From the NCBI GenBank assembly GCA_018806985.1, contig JADANN010000106.1, forward strand, positions 186,001-250,000: a stretch of 64,000 bases of DNA, written 5' to 3'. Position 1 is the stretch's first letter, and the number at the start of each line of letters is the position of its first letter. Shown here one piece after another: positions 20,600 through 32,810 of the stretch. A program made the translations under genes and the position numbers. The DNA comes from Angiostrongylus vasorum (lineage: Eukaryota; Nematoda; Chromadorea; Rhabditida; Metastrongylidae). The notes beneath the pieces were generated by a model, which did not search any database, was not told the DNA's origin, and worked only from the letters and a program-made list of their open reading frames with translations.

Positions 20600-21900
20600 T
20601 CGTTTATTGAATGAAGCCATGCTGTTGAAGTCGTGAGTGTATTTGTTTTTTTTTTGAGCTATTAGTCCGACTTTATGAATATGTTTTGAATCAGTAAACA
20701 TTTTCGAAGAACTATGCGTGGACCAACAGAGTGAGCCTGGTCTAGATTTCGCACTGATGCGTGGCTGATTTAAATCTCTTTGACCAACAGTGAAGTCACG
20801 GTTCTCAAACAAAGTTCATTCTGCTTTTTCCACATATACGAAGTCGTAGGAATCCGACATTTTGTCACCTTGTTTCCCTCGTAAACGTTCTTTCATACTC
20901 GTGGAATACTCAGGTGCAGCTGTGTTAACGCAAAGTGGGTCTGCTGATCGGGTTTACAGTGGTCGTTTTGGATCTCAGCATTATGTCTGGAAATGGGTTT
21001 GTTAAGGGACATTTGGGAAGTATACATGGATGATAACAGAAGATTAGGATGCCATTAATGAGGTTAGATGATTTTGGCAGATGACAGAACCCACGTTTAC
21101 GAATAGCTAATATCCACACTGTTGGTACTTTTATGCTACATGCTTACTAGTTAGACGAGGTCTGGGAGCTACAGATGGGTGCTAGTAGAAGGTGAGAGTG
21201 CTGTTAATGAGTATAAACGATTCTGATAGAGAACAGAACTCCACTTACGAATGGTTTATTATCACGCTGTAGTCACTACGAGAGTGTATGTAGAATGCAC
21301 AGATCTGCTGTCGCTGATATAAACATAAGCCTTGTTATCTATCACTATTTCACTGGTTGGTGCTACGCGTGAACTTTTTACCTGGCAAATGTTAACGGCT
21401 ATAGATTCAAACTATTATACAGACATGGTCCCAGAAATTGTTATCGGGCAATAATGAAAATCCTGTTGTACTTTCCACTTGTGAGGTCAAGAATGGTAAT
21501 AAATGGCGTTGTTAAGTGAAAATTCACTTTATGAACATCCTAACAATGTGTGCTGTGCATGACGAAAGAGGTACGAATTGGTCTTAATGAACTGTAGGCA
21601 CCGAGCGGAGTTTATGCTGTGGGTTCTCCGATGGAAAACATTGCAAAATGGTTGTGACATCTCATGCAACAAAGTGTTCCTAGTCAAGTATGTTCTTGTC
21701 ACTGAGCAGTTGTAATATCGTATCCTCGCCGAGATATCTGTGACTTAAATATTTCTGCTGCATATGTGTCCAATCAGCATTATCCTGTCGATGCTCTACT
21801 GAACATGCGGTACTTTACCAGGCTGAGCTTTGCCTTTGGTTACATTCGCGTTTTAGAATTCTGCTCTGATTTACATAATTCTGTGAGAAGCATAACCAAT
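20600..21900. other. Downstream flank of P2 with a diverged two-copy tandem repeat
   Basis: Two related units of roughly 140 bases lie at about 20960-21120 and 21150-21260. They share GTTAATGAG or ATTAATGAG, then GACAGAACCC or GAACAGAACTCC, then TTACGAAT. Weaker relatives occur at 7.81-7.88 kb and 38.59-38.67 kb. No gene is recognised between 21.3 and 21.9 kb. Confidence 0.45.
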
Positions 21901-21908
21901 AACAACAT

Positions 21909-22190
21909 CAAGGGCGTGTGTGGCGCAGTAGTTGGAGGCGCCACTACGACACACACGTGGAATCGATCCCAGCGCGCTCGTGGTCCACCAAGCCTTCCAT
22001 CCCTCCGCGATCACTGAATTGTTACCAGACTTGTCTGGGAGGATGGCAGCACTGGCTCGATACATCGGTAGGCCACCGTGAGTTATTGCAAAGCCCAAGT
22101 ATGCATTCAATCACCTCCAACGATGCTTAGTGGATGTCGAATTCATGTCGCATCCTTCAGGATTGATTAACGCCCAGACCTTTATCCTTT
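21909..22190 (+). repeat. tRNA-derived SINE
   Basis: The head is TGGCGCAGTAGTTGGAGG with GTGGAATCGATCCC, followed by the shared body and a TTTATCC tail. It is a full-length member of the family. Confidence 0.8.
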
Positions 22191-22689
22191 TTTTAACAGC
22201 ATCAAAGAAGCGAATGTTGCAAATACTTCAATATGCTGAGACGTTAGCAAAACTCCTCACCGCAGTTGTCTGTGGTGGAGAACGAATACACTATTACGCT
22301 TTCCAGGGGTTAACGCGTTCACCGTCACGCCATACGGGTTCTTCGTTTCACCTCTCTCTCAGCTAGTTCTATTGATCTCTGCCATCAGCAATCACCTGTC
22401 AGCGGGATTGATCTGGTGAGCCCAAATCGGCAATGAACCCAGTGAAGCTGAGACTCTATTTATAATCACAATCTTAACCGTTACATTTCTCAATATACCC
22501 TGCCATTAAAACGAGTAGGCAGTACGTAAAACGGTTGAGATTGCAAATACTGTTGCTACAAATGTTGCTGTCTGGACATTGAACGTTGTAGAAAAAGGTG
22601 ATCCTCGAAGTGAAGTGTGAAGAGTTAGAGAGAAATCTTCACGAAAGTGTGAATCTATCAGAATTTTGCTGTTCTGTTTTGAAATTAAT

Positions 22690-23130
22690 TTTTTTCTACG
22701 GTAACACCCTCTTCGTCATTAATTCATTTGGCGACTTGCTTTTTTTTGCGCTTTAGCCCTACCGGGAATATCTCGTAGCTATGATTTTTGTAAATGGTGT
22801 AATTCTGCACACGTTCGATTCCTGGATGATCGCTTTTTCTAAGAAACTCATTAACTACTGCTGGCAGATCGCTAGACTTCCATGTTTCTAAGCAAGTCCC
22901 CTTCCTTTAGCCTCATTTCATGACTTTGTCTCACTTTTAGCCGAGTTACAGGGTTGAATAAAGGGGTCAGTGTGCAGCCAAACCTTTTAGACGATGATGT
23001 ACAGTTGATACGAATATCTCGGCTTGGATTAGAAAAAGACAGATGCTCTCTTGGCTGAATTACAACTCCAAGTGACGGAACAAGTGAACAAGCTGGTAAT
23101 ACATTGTCCGGAATACGTCTTCATTATTTT
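22690..23130 (-). other. Diverged copy of the unidentified coding-like repeat
   Basis: A minus-strand frame reads ETWKSSDLPAVVNEF, then HPGIERVQ and TIYKNH, matching in pattern the frames at 8.1-8.35 kb and 38.7-39.1 kb. Conservation appears stronger in the protein pattern than in the DNA, which suggests a once-coding sequence. Its family is unknown to me. Confidence 0.4.
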
Positions 23131-23254
23131 CTTCTAGGCCAATAAAAACAGATAGACCATCAATTCAATCTTTTATTCGCACCTCTAATTCCGGAAAGCC
23201 GATATTGCCATAGCTATGAGTATCCCGACTCAAACGTTAGATATTAAAATTCTT

Positions 23255-23835
23255 GTCACTTACATCACCTGTAGTTCCGTTGATCGTCGAGTGACTTGAG
23301 CGGGCGCCAGTCAAATCTTCCATTTCTCCCTGTCGCGTGCAAACGTAGTCCAGTGGGTTCTGCTCGCTCTAGGGTCTCTTTGAGCATCACATCTTTCTTC
23401 CAGGCTTTTTCGTGAAGAACTCTGGCCATCTAGTCGGTGGTCTTCCAGCAATTCGTTTCACATCCCGTGGAATCCAGTCACTAACAGCTCTTGTCCATTG
23501 GCTGTCATTCATACGCGTTACGTGTCCGATCCACTTTATTTTCGACTGTTTGGCGCATAGAACGACATCTTTGATTTTTTGATCATTGACGCAGGTCGGA
23601 GCTCGGGTCTCTTCCCTTACTTGGGTGAAAGGGGATACTCCTAGCATCGCCCTCTCGACTACGGGTTCAATAACGCCGAGCAATCTTTCATCCTGCTTAC
23701 ACAGCGACGATGTTTATGACGCATACGTTAGGGCAGCAAGTATCGTTTAATTCCAAAAGATGGCAACGGAGTCGCGTGTTCTTTGTTCACTTCACTACAT
23801 CCTCGATGCTCTTGAAAGCTCCCCAAGCCGCTCTG
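23255..23835 (-). mobile_element. RTE-B LINE, 3' fragment (block 1)
   Basis: The minus strand encodes pieces matching the C-terminus of the nearly complete RTE-B at 46.9-47.5 kb: KIKWIGHVTRMNDSQWTR, VSDWIPRDVKR and RPPTRW. It ends abruptly near 23.83 kb, where a SINE body follows. The 5' portion of the same family lies separately at 25.4-25.85 kb, so the middle has been lost. Confidence 0.75.
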
Positions 23836-23844
23836 AAAAAATAC

Positions 23845-24040
23845 CCCTTCCGGGGTCGGCGAACTGGTACCACACTTGCCTGGGAGGATAGCAGCACTGT
23901 CTTGATACATCGGTAGGCCACCCTCAGTCTTCGTAAATGCCATATATGCATTAAATCACCTCCAGAGATGCTTAAAGAAGTCGAATGCATGGCGCATCTT
24001 TCAGAGATTGATCAACACTGGGACCTTCATCCATTTCTTA
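23845..24040 (+). repeat. Headless tRNA-derived SINE fragment
   Basis: Only the body is present (GGGAGGATAGCAGCACTG, then ATGCATTAAATCACCTCC, then GATTGATCAACACTGG). The tRNA-like head is missing, and the fragment is joined directly to the RTE-B remnant. Confidence 0.7.
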
Positions 24041-24950
24041 TGCTTAAAACGCTCATTTATTTCCCAACAACCTGATAATAGTAAGCGATAAATAAAAAGT
24101 TAACTTGTAAAATGCTTTCAAATCCAAGAAATCTTCTTCAGAGCTCCTCTTGACTTGAAAATTTGTTGTTGTTTGTACTTTGCTTAATAACGACTGGAAG
24201 TGTAATAAATAGTGTACTGAATAACGGATTTGATTTCAATACACGCTGAAACGAAGTTTTCCTCTGCAACTCTTGGGTGATAGAGAACACGACTCAAACC
24301 AGCTTGAAATGCGCTGCAGGGTTCCTCCTGACACGCATAACATGCATTGTGTTCATGGTTGGAGCGCAGCGCATGGAGGAGGTTCCAAACGCCATCCGGA
24401 AGCCTCCCGTCAGGAGCAAGAAAGAGTAACAGTGTGGGAGGGAGGCCCATCGAAATGCAGGAAGAATTGCACTGAGATTGGCATGACCGGAAAAGGTTGG
24501 CACTCGAGTAATGAAGAGAAGTTGTTGTCCATGATGAACCAGTAAGTTCGAAGATCCGCAAGAAGATTCCAAGACACTACCAGAATGTACGTAGAAAAGT
24601 GCAATCTGGAAATCGCCTGAAGTTTTTCATCCTGGGATTGACAGATTGGATTGCAAAGAGCTGTATGGTTGTGGTCATCATGAAGACCAACAGCACTAAC
24701 CTTTCATTTGAAAGCCCTCTTTCTAAAATTAGCTGCACAGACCTCTCAGTAGAAGACATTGTAATTATCACCGCTAGCCGACGGTATTCCACAAGTGCTG
24801 TTTCTATACGAAATTACCACTCTGCGATTCCCTTCGGTTAAGGAGAAGAGACGTTAATGTTCGGAAGAAATTGGATTACAGTGATTGCGTAAGGATTTCG
24901 TACCATTTCGGAACACTCTTACAAAACACTGTTTTCTGCAATGGGATGGG
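24041..24950. other. Apparently single-copy stretch with unidentified open frames
   Basis: No counterpart is seen elsewhere in the window for about 24.2-24.9 kb. Open frames of about 80-125 codons occur on both strands at 24.18-24.84 kb, but none shows a motif I recognise. An exon or a piece of an unrelated element are both possible. Confidence 0.3.
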
Positions 24951-24954
24951 GAAC

Positions 24955-25380
24955 AATCTTAAGAAGTGTTTATTTATATGATCTTATAAAGTGATCTTCT
25001 TTAGCTGATGCGAGGTTGGTACAGGTCTTCGTTGTCGTTGTTGTTGGTGTTGTTGGTCAATGGCTGACGTTTCGGCGGCTTCGCCTTCCTCAGAGCTTGG
25101 ACGTATTTCATAAAAGAACACTTTAATTACTCGGTGGGAAAAATGCTGAAGTAGTAGTCAAGATCAAACTTTTAAATAGACGCCATATTGATCAGAAAGG
25201 CTGCTCAACGTGATCATACGAGTGGGACTGGCCCACGCGTTGTTCACGTGGGGTCGCGAGCGAAACACATCCAGGGGTCAAAATATCACTTTGAAATAGA
25301 GCGCCAGGTCACGTGTGATAGTGAGGCATTTAACCGGTTCATCTTTGGGTTTGTGAAATTTATCCTAAACGCCTGAAGAG
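24955..25380 (-). mobile_element. 3' end of a Penelope-like element (second copy, block 1)
   Basis: Sequence from ATATGATCTTATAAAG through GCTGATGCGAGGTTGGTA and the GTT-rich tract to GGCTGACGTTTCGGCGG matches the 3' ends at 14.6 and 45.65 kb. This copy lies next to the 5' part of RTE-B, as the larger Penelope-like copy lies next to RTE-B in block 2. Confidence 0.5.
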
Positions 25381-25399
25381 TCCTTCGCTAGGATCCGCA

Positions 25400-25870
25400 C
25401 AGTCACTTCAAACGCTGCCGAATTTGGGGCTCTTTAGGAGTTAGGGGAATAAGGTCCTTTTTTTTTGTTACTGTTTTTTAGCTTTTTTGATACCTACGTA
25501 TAGCTTGCTGGACTTGGAACGTGGGGGCTGGGTATAATCAGGGATACCTTGTTAGGCTCTCCCAGAGTGGACATGGAGCTAATTTGTTGGTGGCGACTCC
25601 TAGCCGCTTCCCATACACTTCGCTGTTACTTGATTGCAGGCTTTTGGTCGAGTTAACTCGTAGAATACAATCTGCATAAACCAGAACGTACCCATACACG
25701 CGTATATGAGTATGCCTCGTAAATACAGAATGTATCTGCCAAATCGGCGCAGCAGAAACAGGAAGTCCATCCCCTGGATCAACTTGCGTCTCAGGGAAGC
25801 AAATGTCGCTCTTGGTCCGCGATTAAACCTCTATCCGCCACCTAGCCTAACGACTAACCAGCTATCGGTA
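25400..25870 (-). mobile_element. RTE-B LINE, 5' end fragment (block 1)
   Basis: It matches 49.88-50.27 kb, the 5' region of the long RTE-B, including the minus-strand frame with YILYLRGILIYACMGTFWF. No endonuclease or RT follows here. Confidence 0.6.
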
Positions 25871-26284
25871 TCCCTCATACGAGGGAGATCCGTGCTAGGT
25901 ATTAAAATTAGGTATACCAATACTTATTGGATACTTGGACGGTCCATCTTCACGACCTGTGTGGACCCCATCAGGTTTACCATTGGTTTCTTTCCGTCGA
26001 AGTCGACATCCATTGTTGCGGTTTTTTTGCGAGTATGGTGATTCCTGCGAGTCCCATACGGTGATCCATAAAAAAGACCTGTAGTTGCTGGTGCAGTTGA
26101 TTAGCTTTACTTACGAACACTTCCGCTGGACATCTAGGTGGCATTTCTAGGGAGGGGACGTTTTCACCCTCGTGGGATCCACTTTACAGTTCTTTTCGTC
26201 CATCTGTCGTCTGTTCTTCTATACAGGTATACCAATACAAAAAATCGAAAACAGAGAATGACATGACCCAACGAAGAATACTTA

Positions 26285-26560
26285 CCGTCCCACATTGATG
26301 AATCCCCTTGGATATGAGCCGTGCATTCGACTTTGTCATTCATCACAGAGATGATTCAATGAATATCTGGGTTGTACATTTACTTGCGGTGTTGTAATGA
26401 TGTATAACGTCAGCAGTGCTATTCTCCTAATCATGTTTGGCAGCAGTTTAGTCAGCTCGGAAGGAAGCAAGGCTTAGTGAATCTGGGCCGCGGGATCGAA
26501 CTAACGGCTGAGGTATGTTTTTTGGGATCCTATAACTACTGTGCTACACAAACCCTGAGC
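26285..26560 (-). repeat. tRNA-derived SINE
   Basis: On the minus strand it has TGTGTAGCACAGTAGTTAT (A-box region) and TTAGTTCGATCCC (B box), then the family body. It is repeated in block 2 at 50690-50985. Confidence 0.65.
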
Positions 26561-26689
26561 AGATATGGAGGTAGTGAAATTTATTTCTTGGAGAGCCTAC
26601 TACTGAATAAGCGATCCAGATAGAATCATGAAGGGTTTGATTGGTTGAAATTCAAGAAATACGATATACATTCATATGGTAGTGCATTG

Positions 26690-28760
26690 TTTTATAAACT
26701 CTGATCGCAGAAATATGACTCTTACTAATGAGCCAAATATTTCTGAATATTCTAAACGACATTCATTAATTTCGCCGCGTAATCTGATCTGAAGCATTTG
26801 AAAATTTTATTTTTTGAACGAGCATAGCTGATTCCGTACTGACCTTTGTGAAGTGAAATATAACTTGCTTCGCTCGTTGGACGTCCCACCTAGTTGTTTG
26901 GATCCCATCACGTTTCCCATCTGTTTCTTTACCTCACAATCGTTGTCTATACTGGTGGTTTGATTCGAGCATTGTGGCGAGTGGGGAGTCCCACACCGTC
27001 TCAGTTGAACCACTACGGATGATAGTACAGCTGGTCAACTTTTGTTACGCCCGCGCAATGTGTAGGTACTCGTCCCTAGAAGGCGTTTGCATCCTCATGA
27101 TGTCCACTCTACAGTTCTTTTTTTCTATATGCCTGTTTTTTTTATTATATGACATATCTTCATGAACACCATTGATCCCTGCTGTTATCTGTCGTAATAC
27201 GACCTACAACGAGAGGAAGGTCGATAAGGTTTTGTTTGTTTCGGATGCTTAGCATTCCATTTCGATAGAAGGTGTAAAATTTTGTCTTCCTGGCAAAAAC
27301 GGGCAGATATTATCATATATTATTATAAGGTGAGAGCCCAACGAAGAAGCTTTATTTTGGTATTGCAGTTCCAATAACAGTAGTAGGACAGAATTCTCTT
27401 GTACGATGAGTCCACTCCGTCCACTCCATTGTCCTGGGATTTTTTTCCTTTTAAAGGTAGGATGTCGTAGCGGTTGCGAGAACTACATATAAATTGTGGT
27501 TTCCAGCTCTAAGGAAATCGGAGGTGATATTTTCGCGTCTTGGAGCAGTGTCTTTTTCAATGCTTTCTATCGCCACTTGAACGCCACAGAGAAGAATGCC
27601 AGGTGGTTTTTCACCAGCCGGTATTTTTGAGGGCCTGAAACGGGGATTATGGAAAGAAAAAGGTTGGTGTAGAACATTACTAATTCTATGTCATGGAGGG
27701 GAATTGGTATTACTATTACTACTCGTATTAAATGTGTTGCAGTAGGATCAGCCTTCTGCTTCCTTCTCTTGTTGAGTAACTTTTTAGTGGAAATGGGAAT
27801 GCGGTCTGATCTTCTGAATTGAGGATGTGAGGCGAATTCGGCACAGCTTCTAAGTCTTTCAACAATCACCCCCTTAGTTTACGGTCGGATCTTCTTTTTG
27901 CCTGGTAGTCACGATTCGATAGGAATTCGTTCACAGTGTTTTCGTTATACACCTGGGCTTTGCTTCTTGGTCGATAACATTAATTCTTTTCTAGATTACA
28001 GCTGAGTGGAATCTTCGCCGGAGGAACCCGGTGATCTAACTTAGTACAGTATAATCGGGACCACCGATGTGTAAAGTTGCCACCATCTTCTATTTATGAG
28101 AATATGGTCAATTTTCGTTTGAGTTGCACCGTTAGGAGACCCTCGTGTCCGGCTGCCTTCTTTCTTCTGAAAGAACAAGTTTCCAAAGAAGAAGCGTGCT
28201 GCAGCTCGGGAGTCCTGCAAAACCGTTTCCATTCTGATTTCTTTCTCCTGATCCCATTCTCTGTTCTGCGCGTTTAAGTCCCTGACAACAGACTTATGAC
28301 ATGATTTGTCATTGCGGATAGCTTCCTCCAACTGATAGTAGAACCACTCTAATTCGTACACATCAGCTGCATCGGTTGGTATATTTCGATTCATAATAGT
28401 GATCGCCTTGTGATGCGTTGATTTGAAGACGGAAGACGGCTGTACGACGGGAGAAGATCTCGTACCAGTTAACAAGATGGACAATGTATGTGTGGACGGA
28501 TGAAGCCTACCCTATCAACATTACGTGGCGGGATCTTTTGTTCGCAGATGTCCCGTTGTTTAGTTGGCGTACTATGGTCCTCTCGTTTATGTTTCCTTCA
28601 GGAGATCACGAGGAATACGATGCGATTTGTGATTTGTGACTCCAAGGACAGCATGAAAATCGGCGTCTGAAAATGTTCTAGTATTATGTGTAGAAAGTAG
28701 GAGGCTATTTCTACGGTGTGAAGTGTGTGTGCAGGTAGGGTCCGGTTCCAGTGACGTCCT
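26690..28760 (-). mobile_element. RTE-C LINE remnant (block 1)
   Basis: Reading leftwards from 28.5 kb there are endonuclease pieces (AITIMNRNIPTDAADVYELE, then TKIDHILINRRWW), and near 27.8-27.6 kb pieces of the linker and RT start. The 3' tail at 27.0-26.8 kb (EVKKQMGNVMGSKQLGG) resembles the RTE-A tail. The RT core with its YADD box, present in the block 2 copy, is missing here. Confidence 0.7.
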
Positions 28761-29189
28761 CGCAACCCGAGATTTTGTTGTGGGGTACACAGGCTGTTCT
28801 CTTGCTACCTTAGCAATTTGGTCTTAGCCGGAGTCCTGGCTTAATCTTTCAAAGGCGTTCCTAGATCTTTGCCACGATGTGAGTCTAAGGGAAGTGTCTT
28901 CTCGGTGGTGATTCACTCGTTTGGACTTCTATCTAGTTGATTCGTATACGGTATTAAAACTGAAATCAAAAATGAAAGTAGGAGTGAAAAAAGGAGCGAC
29001 CGCTCAAGGTCAGTGGAGAAGATCAAGGACGAAGGATATATGACGTGAAATAAAAATTATCTAGAGTTTACATGTCTTTGGTTATGAAACATAATTCTTT
29101 CTGTTGTATCAAAATGAATTTCTAATTATGTGGAGCCCATGTTTTTTTACATTATTCTTTTTACTACTTCGGACAGCACGATATTATTA

Positions 29190-29435
29190 GGAGCGCTTGT
29201 GGCGTAGTGGACAGAGGCGCCCTGCAACCCACACGTGCAATCGATCTGCGCGCGCCATGGCTAAATAACTTGTCTGGGAGGATAGCAACGCTAGCTCGAT
29301 ACATCGGTAGGCCACCGCGAGTGATTATAAAGGCCAAATATGCATTCAATAACCTCCAAACGATGCTTCATTAAGTCGAATCTAGGGCGCATCCCTCAGG
29401 GGATTGATCAACGTCGAGAGGTTTATCCTTTTTCA
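29190..29435 (+). repeat. tRNA-derived SINE
   Basis: The head is TGGCGTAGTGGACAGAGG with GTGCAATCGATC; the body is GGGAGGATAGCAACGCTAGC and the tail ends in TTTATCC. It is absent from the equivalent place in block 2. Confidence 0.75.
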
Positions 29436-29442
29436 TTGATCC

Positions 29443-29486
29443 TTCATGCATACTCGATTATTTAGAAGTAATCGAGTATGCATGAA
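29443..29486. repeat. Perfect inverted repeat, 18-bp arms
   Basis: TTCATGCATACTCGATTA (29443-29460) is followed, after 8 bases, by its exact reverse complement (29469-29486). The block 2 counterpart keeps only 8-bp arms (53005-53012 and 53021-53028). Confidence 0.85.
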
Positions 29487-30230
29487 AAGAAGAATCAACG
29501 CAAAGGGTATACTAAGAACACACGATGCTCAAAGAGTTCGACAAAAGTGGATAGATGGTACTGCTGTGAATAAACTAGAAGTTTCCTTCATTAAAGAAAG
29601 CTATCCAGAGAGCAAGAGTAAACAAATCAAGGTGAACGATTCTTTGACTACAAGGATTACTTTGCAGATTTGCGCGGAATCCACTGAAAAGTAGAGAGAA
29701 TCATAATGGGAAGTGTACGGAAAAATGAGAGCAATCTGGATGGTGTTTTGTCCCCTCAACGATTAACTAATCAGCCGAAAAATTTCGCGAAGCCATGTGA
29801 TCTTTCACCGATGAGGTAACATTTCGAGATTGGTAAGAAAAAACGTTATTCTGCTGACTTGTCGGCGCTTTCCTTCCTCACAGCCGGATTGACCGAGTCG
29901 ACTGCTCACAGTTGTTCTTCCCTAGGACGTGGGTCTTTGCGTTTCCGTCGACCCGGATCACTGGAGCACCGTTCGAATGAAACAATATTTCTGCTCAGCC
30001 ATTGGCAATCCAAAGGTACAAATCGCATTCTGAAGAAGACTAAGGCACTGAAGGCTAGCCGAATAACATTTCTTTTTCATCCCCCTCGTCATTAATCTGC
30101 CAATGAATGTATACACACATTTATGCTGAAATTAAAACAAAGTTGGTTTTTAATATATTTTGCACCTCGTGCTTGCCAACTCTTTTTGACCCTAGCAGTT
30201 CTACCGGGACTCTGTTAAACAGCTAAAGAT
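29487..30230. other. End of block 1, conserved with block 2, no gene recognised
   Basis: The stretch matches 53.03-53.82 kb. A plus-strand frame at 29446-29694 is not kept open in the other copy, and no family is recognised. Confidence 0.4.
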
Positions 30231-30477
30231 ATTGCTTGCCAATCCAAATCCGTATGTCGAGACTTTTCAAACGACTTTTTTCATTTTATTTTGCATGGCC
30301 CATGATCACATCTACTGGGTGGGATCAGAGCACCTATTGCATTCGGTTCATTTTGATCGCGTCCAACATCCACGAAGGTCTGCGAACACTGCAGCGTGCT
30401 GTTCCAGCTGTTGCTTCTATGCGAATCAGTTTCCCGTTATAGTCTTTGAGATAACCCAGCTAAAGCGTTCTCACGTG

Positions 30478-30580
30478 GGTTGAAGAGTGTGTTGGGGCAG
30501 GGGATCCAACTCACTGCCTTTGCTTCCTATTCGACTAGATCACTAGCCACTGCGCCATCCTCTCCTTTCTGTGAACGGTT
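30478..30580 (-). repeat. tRNA-like (SINE head) sequence, block 2 copy
   Basis: Counterpart of 236-335, with the same A-box-like and B-box-like parts. Confidence 0.5.
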
Positions 30581-30837
30581 CCACACTTTCATCGGACTAT
30601 TCTCTACACCTCCTCCAGCTTACAAAGACGATCAGAAACAATCTCATTTTTGCACGATACATTCTGAAAAAATAACCAGTCCCAACACAACATTGCTTTG
30701 ATCTTACAGTTTACATCTTCAGAAACTTGAGATCCGTGGGACGCACATCAAAAGCCAAACATAGATAGGCTAGTCATCTAATGAGAAGAGTCTTCGGCGG
30801 ATGGATGGGAACAACAGTGAAGTGGAGTTGCAGAGGA

Positions 30838-30871
30838 TTCGAACGTTTTCCGGGAGGAACAGTTTATAAAA
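30838..30871 (+). promoter_or_regulatory. Possible degenerate HSE plus TATA box (block 2)
   Basis: The TTCGAACGTTTTCCGGGA motif is followed by TATAAAA at 30865-30871. Same layout and reservations as 551-586. Confidence 0.35.
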
Positions 30872-31537
30872 TGGAAGCGCGTTTCTAATCAATATCAGTC
30901 CGTTTCATGTGCAGCTGCAAAGTCCTTCATAAAGCGTTGTTGAAAGAAATAACTCCTTATTTCACAATTCTTGCCATTTTTCTTTCTTGACTATAACTTT
31001 TACAAGTGAATACGAGAAGAAAGTGTATGGTTCCACAGTTTTTATTTCAGAAACACCATATGGGTACCAGCACTTGCCACGAGCTTTCCAAACCGTGCGG
31101 CAACTGCACCAACTGATTTAATCCGGAAATCGTTGTCAGAATGAAGGCATAAATTCTCATTTCAGGTCCTTCTAGTGGTACCAAAGTCTTCGGCTTGAGA
31201 GGAGTAGCCTTGCTCATCTAACCAACTCCAAAAAAAGCTTTCGTTGATACCACTGCTTCTGGTTTGAAGTGAATCGTTTCCAAGTAAATTGTGGTAGTGA
31301 AAAAAGAAAAAGCTAATTTCTTTCAGCAATGATCGCCTGATGGATCCAGTACAGAAACCACACGTCAACATCGTCTCGTAACTGTGGTTGAAAGACACGT
31401 TCACATGAAGTTTATTGGTAACATATGTGTAGATTTACATCATCAACAAACAAAAAGTACTCAGCTCAGGAGACAACCACAAGAAATCTCAACAAGCAAA
31501 TCAACCAGCTCGACTCTTCACCTGGAATGGCGATTTT

Positions 31538-32751
31538 CTACGCCTTTTCGGCCACCTGTTCGATCGGAATGCGTCTGCCAGCAGATCCAAGCGGATTAAG
31601 TGAGTTTTTGGCGCTTCGACTTGATAGTTTGCCATTGTCATTGAGAGAGAGCACCGAATGCCGTCAGGGTTAACATCGTCCGGCTAGCACGAACTGACAG
31701 AGTGAAAGCTCTGTAATGGCGTTGATAAAGCAATGCGAAGTAGTTCGAGACATTTAATGCATCCGAAAGCACTGCATTAATCACAGGTCTTCTACAACTG
31801 AAAACAACTAGGGAACCTTGCGACAGACGACTACATCGTGTCTACATTGAGTTCATACACTTCAACGCCAGTTGCTACTAACCTCATTGAATAACCGTTC
31901 TCCACTTCCAGCTCTTCCCTTTCCTTTCAATGGTTGAGACAACGACCATCTATGTTGACTTTCAAATGCTCCAACTTGAACTTTGACACATCGATAGAAA
32001 CGGTGAATTTCGACTTGTCATCGACAATCTAAACAATGTGCACTGGAAACTGGTGATGATGGCAACATTTAAAAACGACGTTTGTATACATATACTTCCC
32101 AGTATATCGCGTGTGGCGCAATGGTCGCAGGAGCCCTGCAACACACGCGTGGAGTCGATTCCCGTGCTCATGGCCCTGCTTTAGCCTTCCATCACTCCGG
32201 GTTGGGCAAAATGGTACCACACTCGTATGGGGCAATAGCAGCACTGGTTCGATACATTGGGAGAGCACCACGAGTCATTCTAAAGGCCAGATATGCATTC
32301 AATCACCTCCAGACGATGCCTAATGAAGTCGAATGCATGGGCATCCCTCAGGGATTGATCAACGTCGACAGAAGACGTTGGCAAACGGGGTGCTTCAATT
32401 ATAACACGTAACATATCGTACCACAGCATTTCCTCGAAACAGAGGTATAGATGGGCTCAAACATGCTGACATGTTTGTTATAATGAGTAAGACATGAATA
32501 CAAATGAAGCTCTTACATACACTCCGAAATTTCGCTCATTTGAAGACTTCTACGAACAAAACGGAGCCTCACCTCACTGAGGGATCTATCCAGAACTTCG
32601 CATGTTACCGTGCGATCGAGAGAATCAACAGAATCGAGCAGCATCCTTTCCAGCTGACGCGCTTTCCTCACCAGTTGATGAAGGTTTGTTCCTACATTCA
32701 TCGGCGGAGCGACTAGCCAAGAGCACTGGCTGGACGAACCCGCAACGACAT
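31538..32751 (-). pseudogene. Small heat-shock protein (HSP-16-like), copy C, many single-base indels
   Basis: The exon remnants are 32751-32573, 32028-31883 and 31710-31538, with lengths 179, 146 and 173 against 177, 143 and 166 in copies A and E. Exon 1 opens with MSLRVRPASALG and meets TAG through a frameshift; the later part (ARQLERMLLDSVDSLDR) is still recognisable. Exon 3 has an extra base in the LPDD region and several more. Both introns keep their GT and AG ends, and the poly(A) signal AATAAA is present. Almost all differences are added bases rather than substitutions, many next to short runs. That could be real decay, but it also looks like uncorrected long-read error, so an intact gene here is possible. 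Confidence 0.75.
32103..32375 (+). repeat. tRNA-derived SINE in intron 1 of hsp copy C
   Basis: The head is GTGTGGCGCAATGGTCGCAG with GTGGAGTCGATTCCC, followed by the family body. It is at the same place as the SINEs in introns of A and E. Confidence 0.75.
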
Positions 32752-32810
32752 GCTGACGAAATTCAGAATTCGAACGGTCGTATCCCGTCGCAACCTAGCT
32801 TTTTATACTC

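Larger units (their letters stand above)
1..30230. repeat. Tandem block 1 (alpha hsp pair + RTE-A + beta hsp pair + RTE-B/C remnants)
   Basis: The first bases match sequence near 30255 and again near 53827, and the order of landmarks that follows (tRNA-like SINE, minus hsp gene, HSE promoter, plus hsp gene, RTE-A, beta minus hsp gene) is the same in all three places. I therefore read the window as a tandem repeat of a large unit. Block 1 is the longest because it keeps the beta plus-strand pseudogene and about 8 kb around it (roughly 15.1-23.2 kb) that block 2 lacks. The true left edge lies outside the window. Block edges are approximate. Confidence 0.85.

Noticed and set aside
29446..29694. 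Plus-strand open frame of 82 codons as a gene
   Set aside because: The first codons lie in the hairpin, and the block 2 copy is interrupted; no motif was seen.
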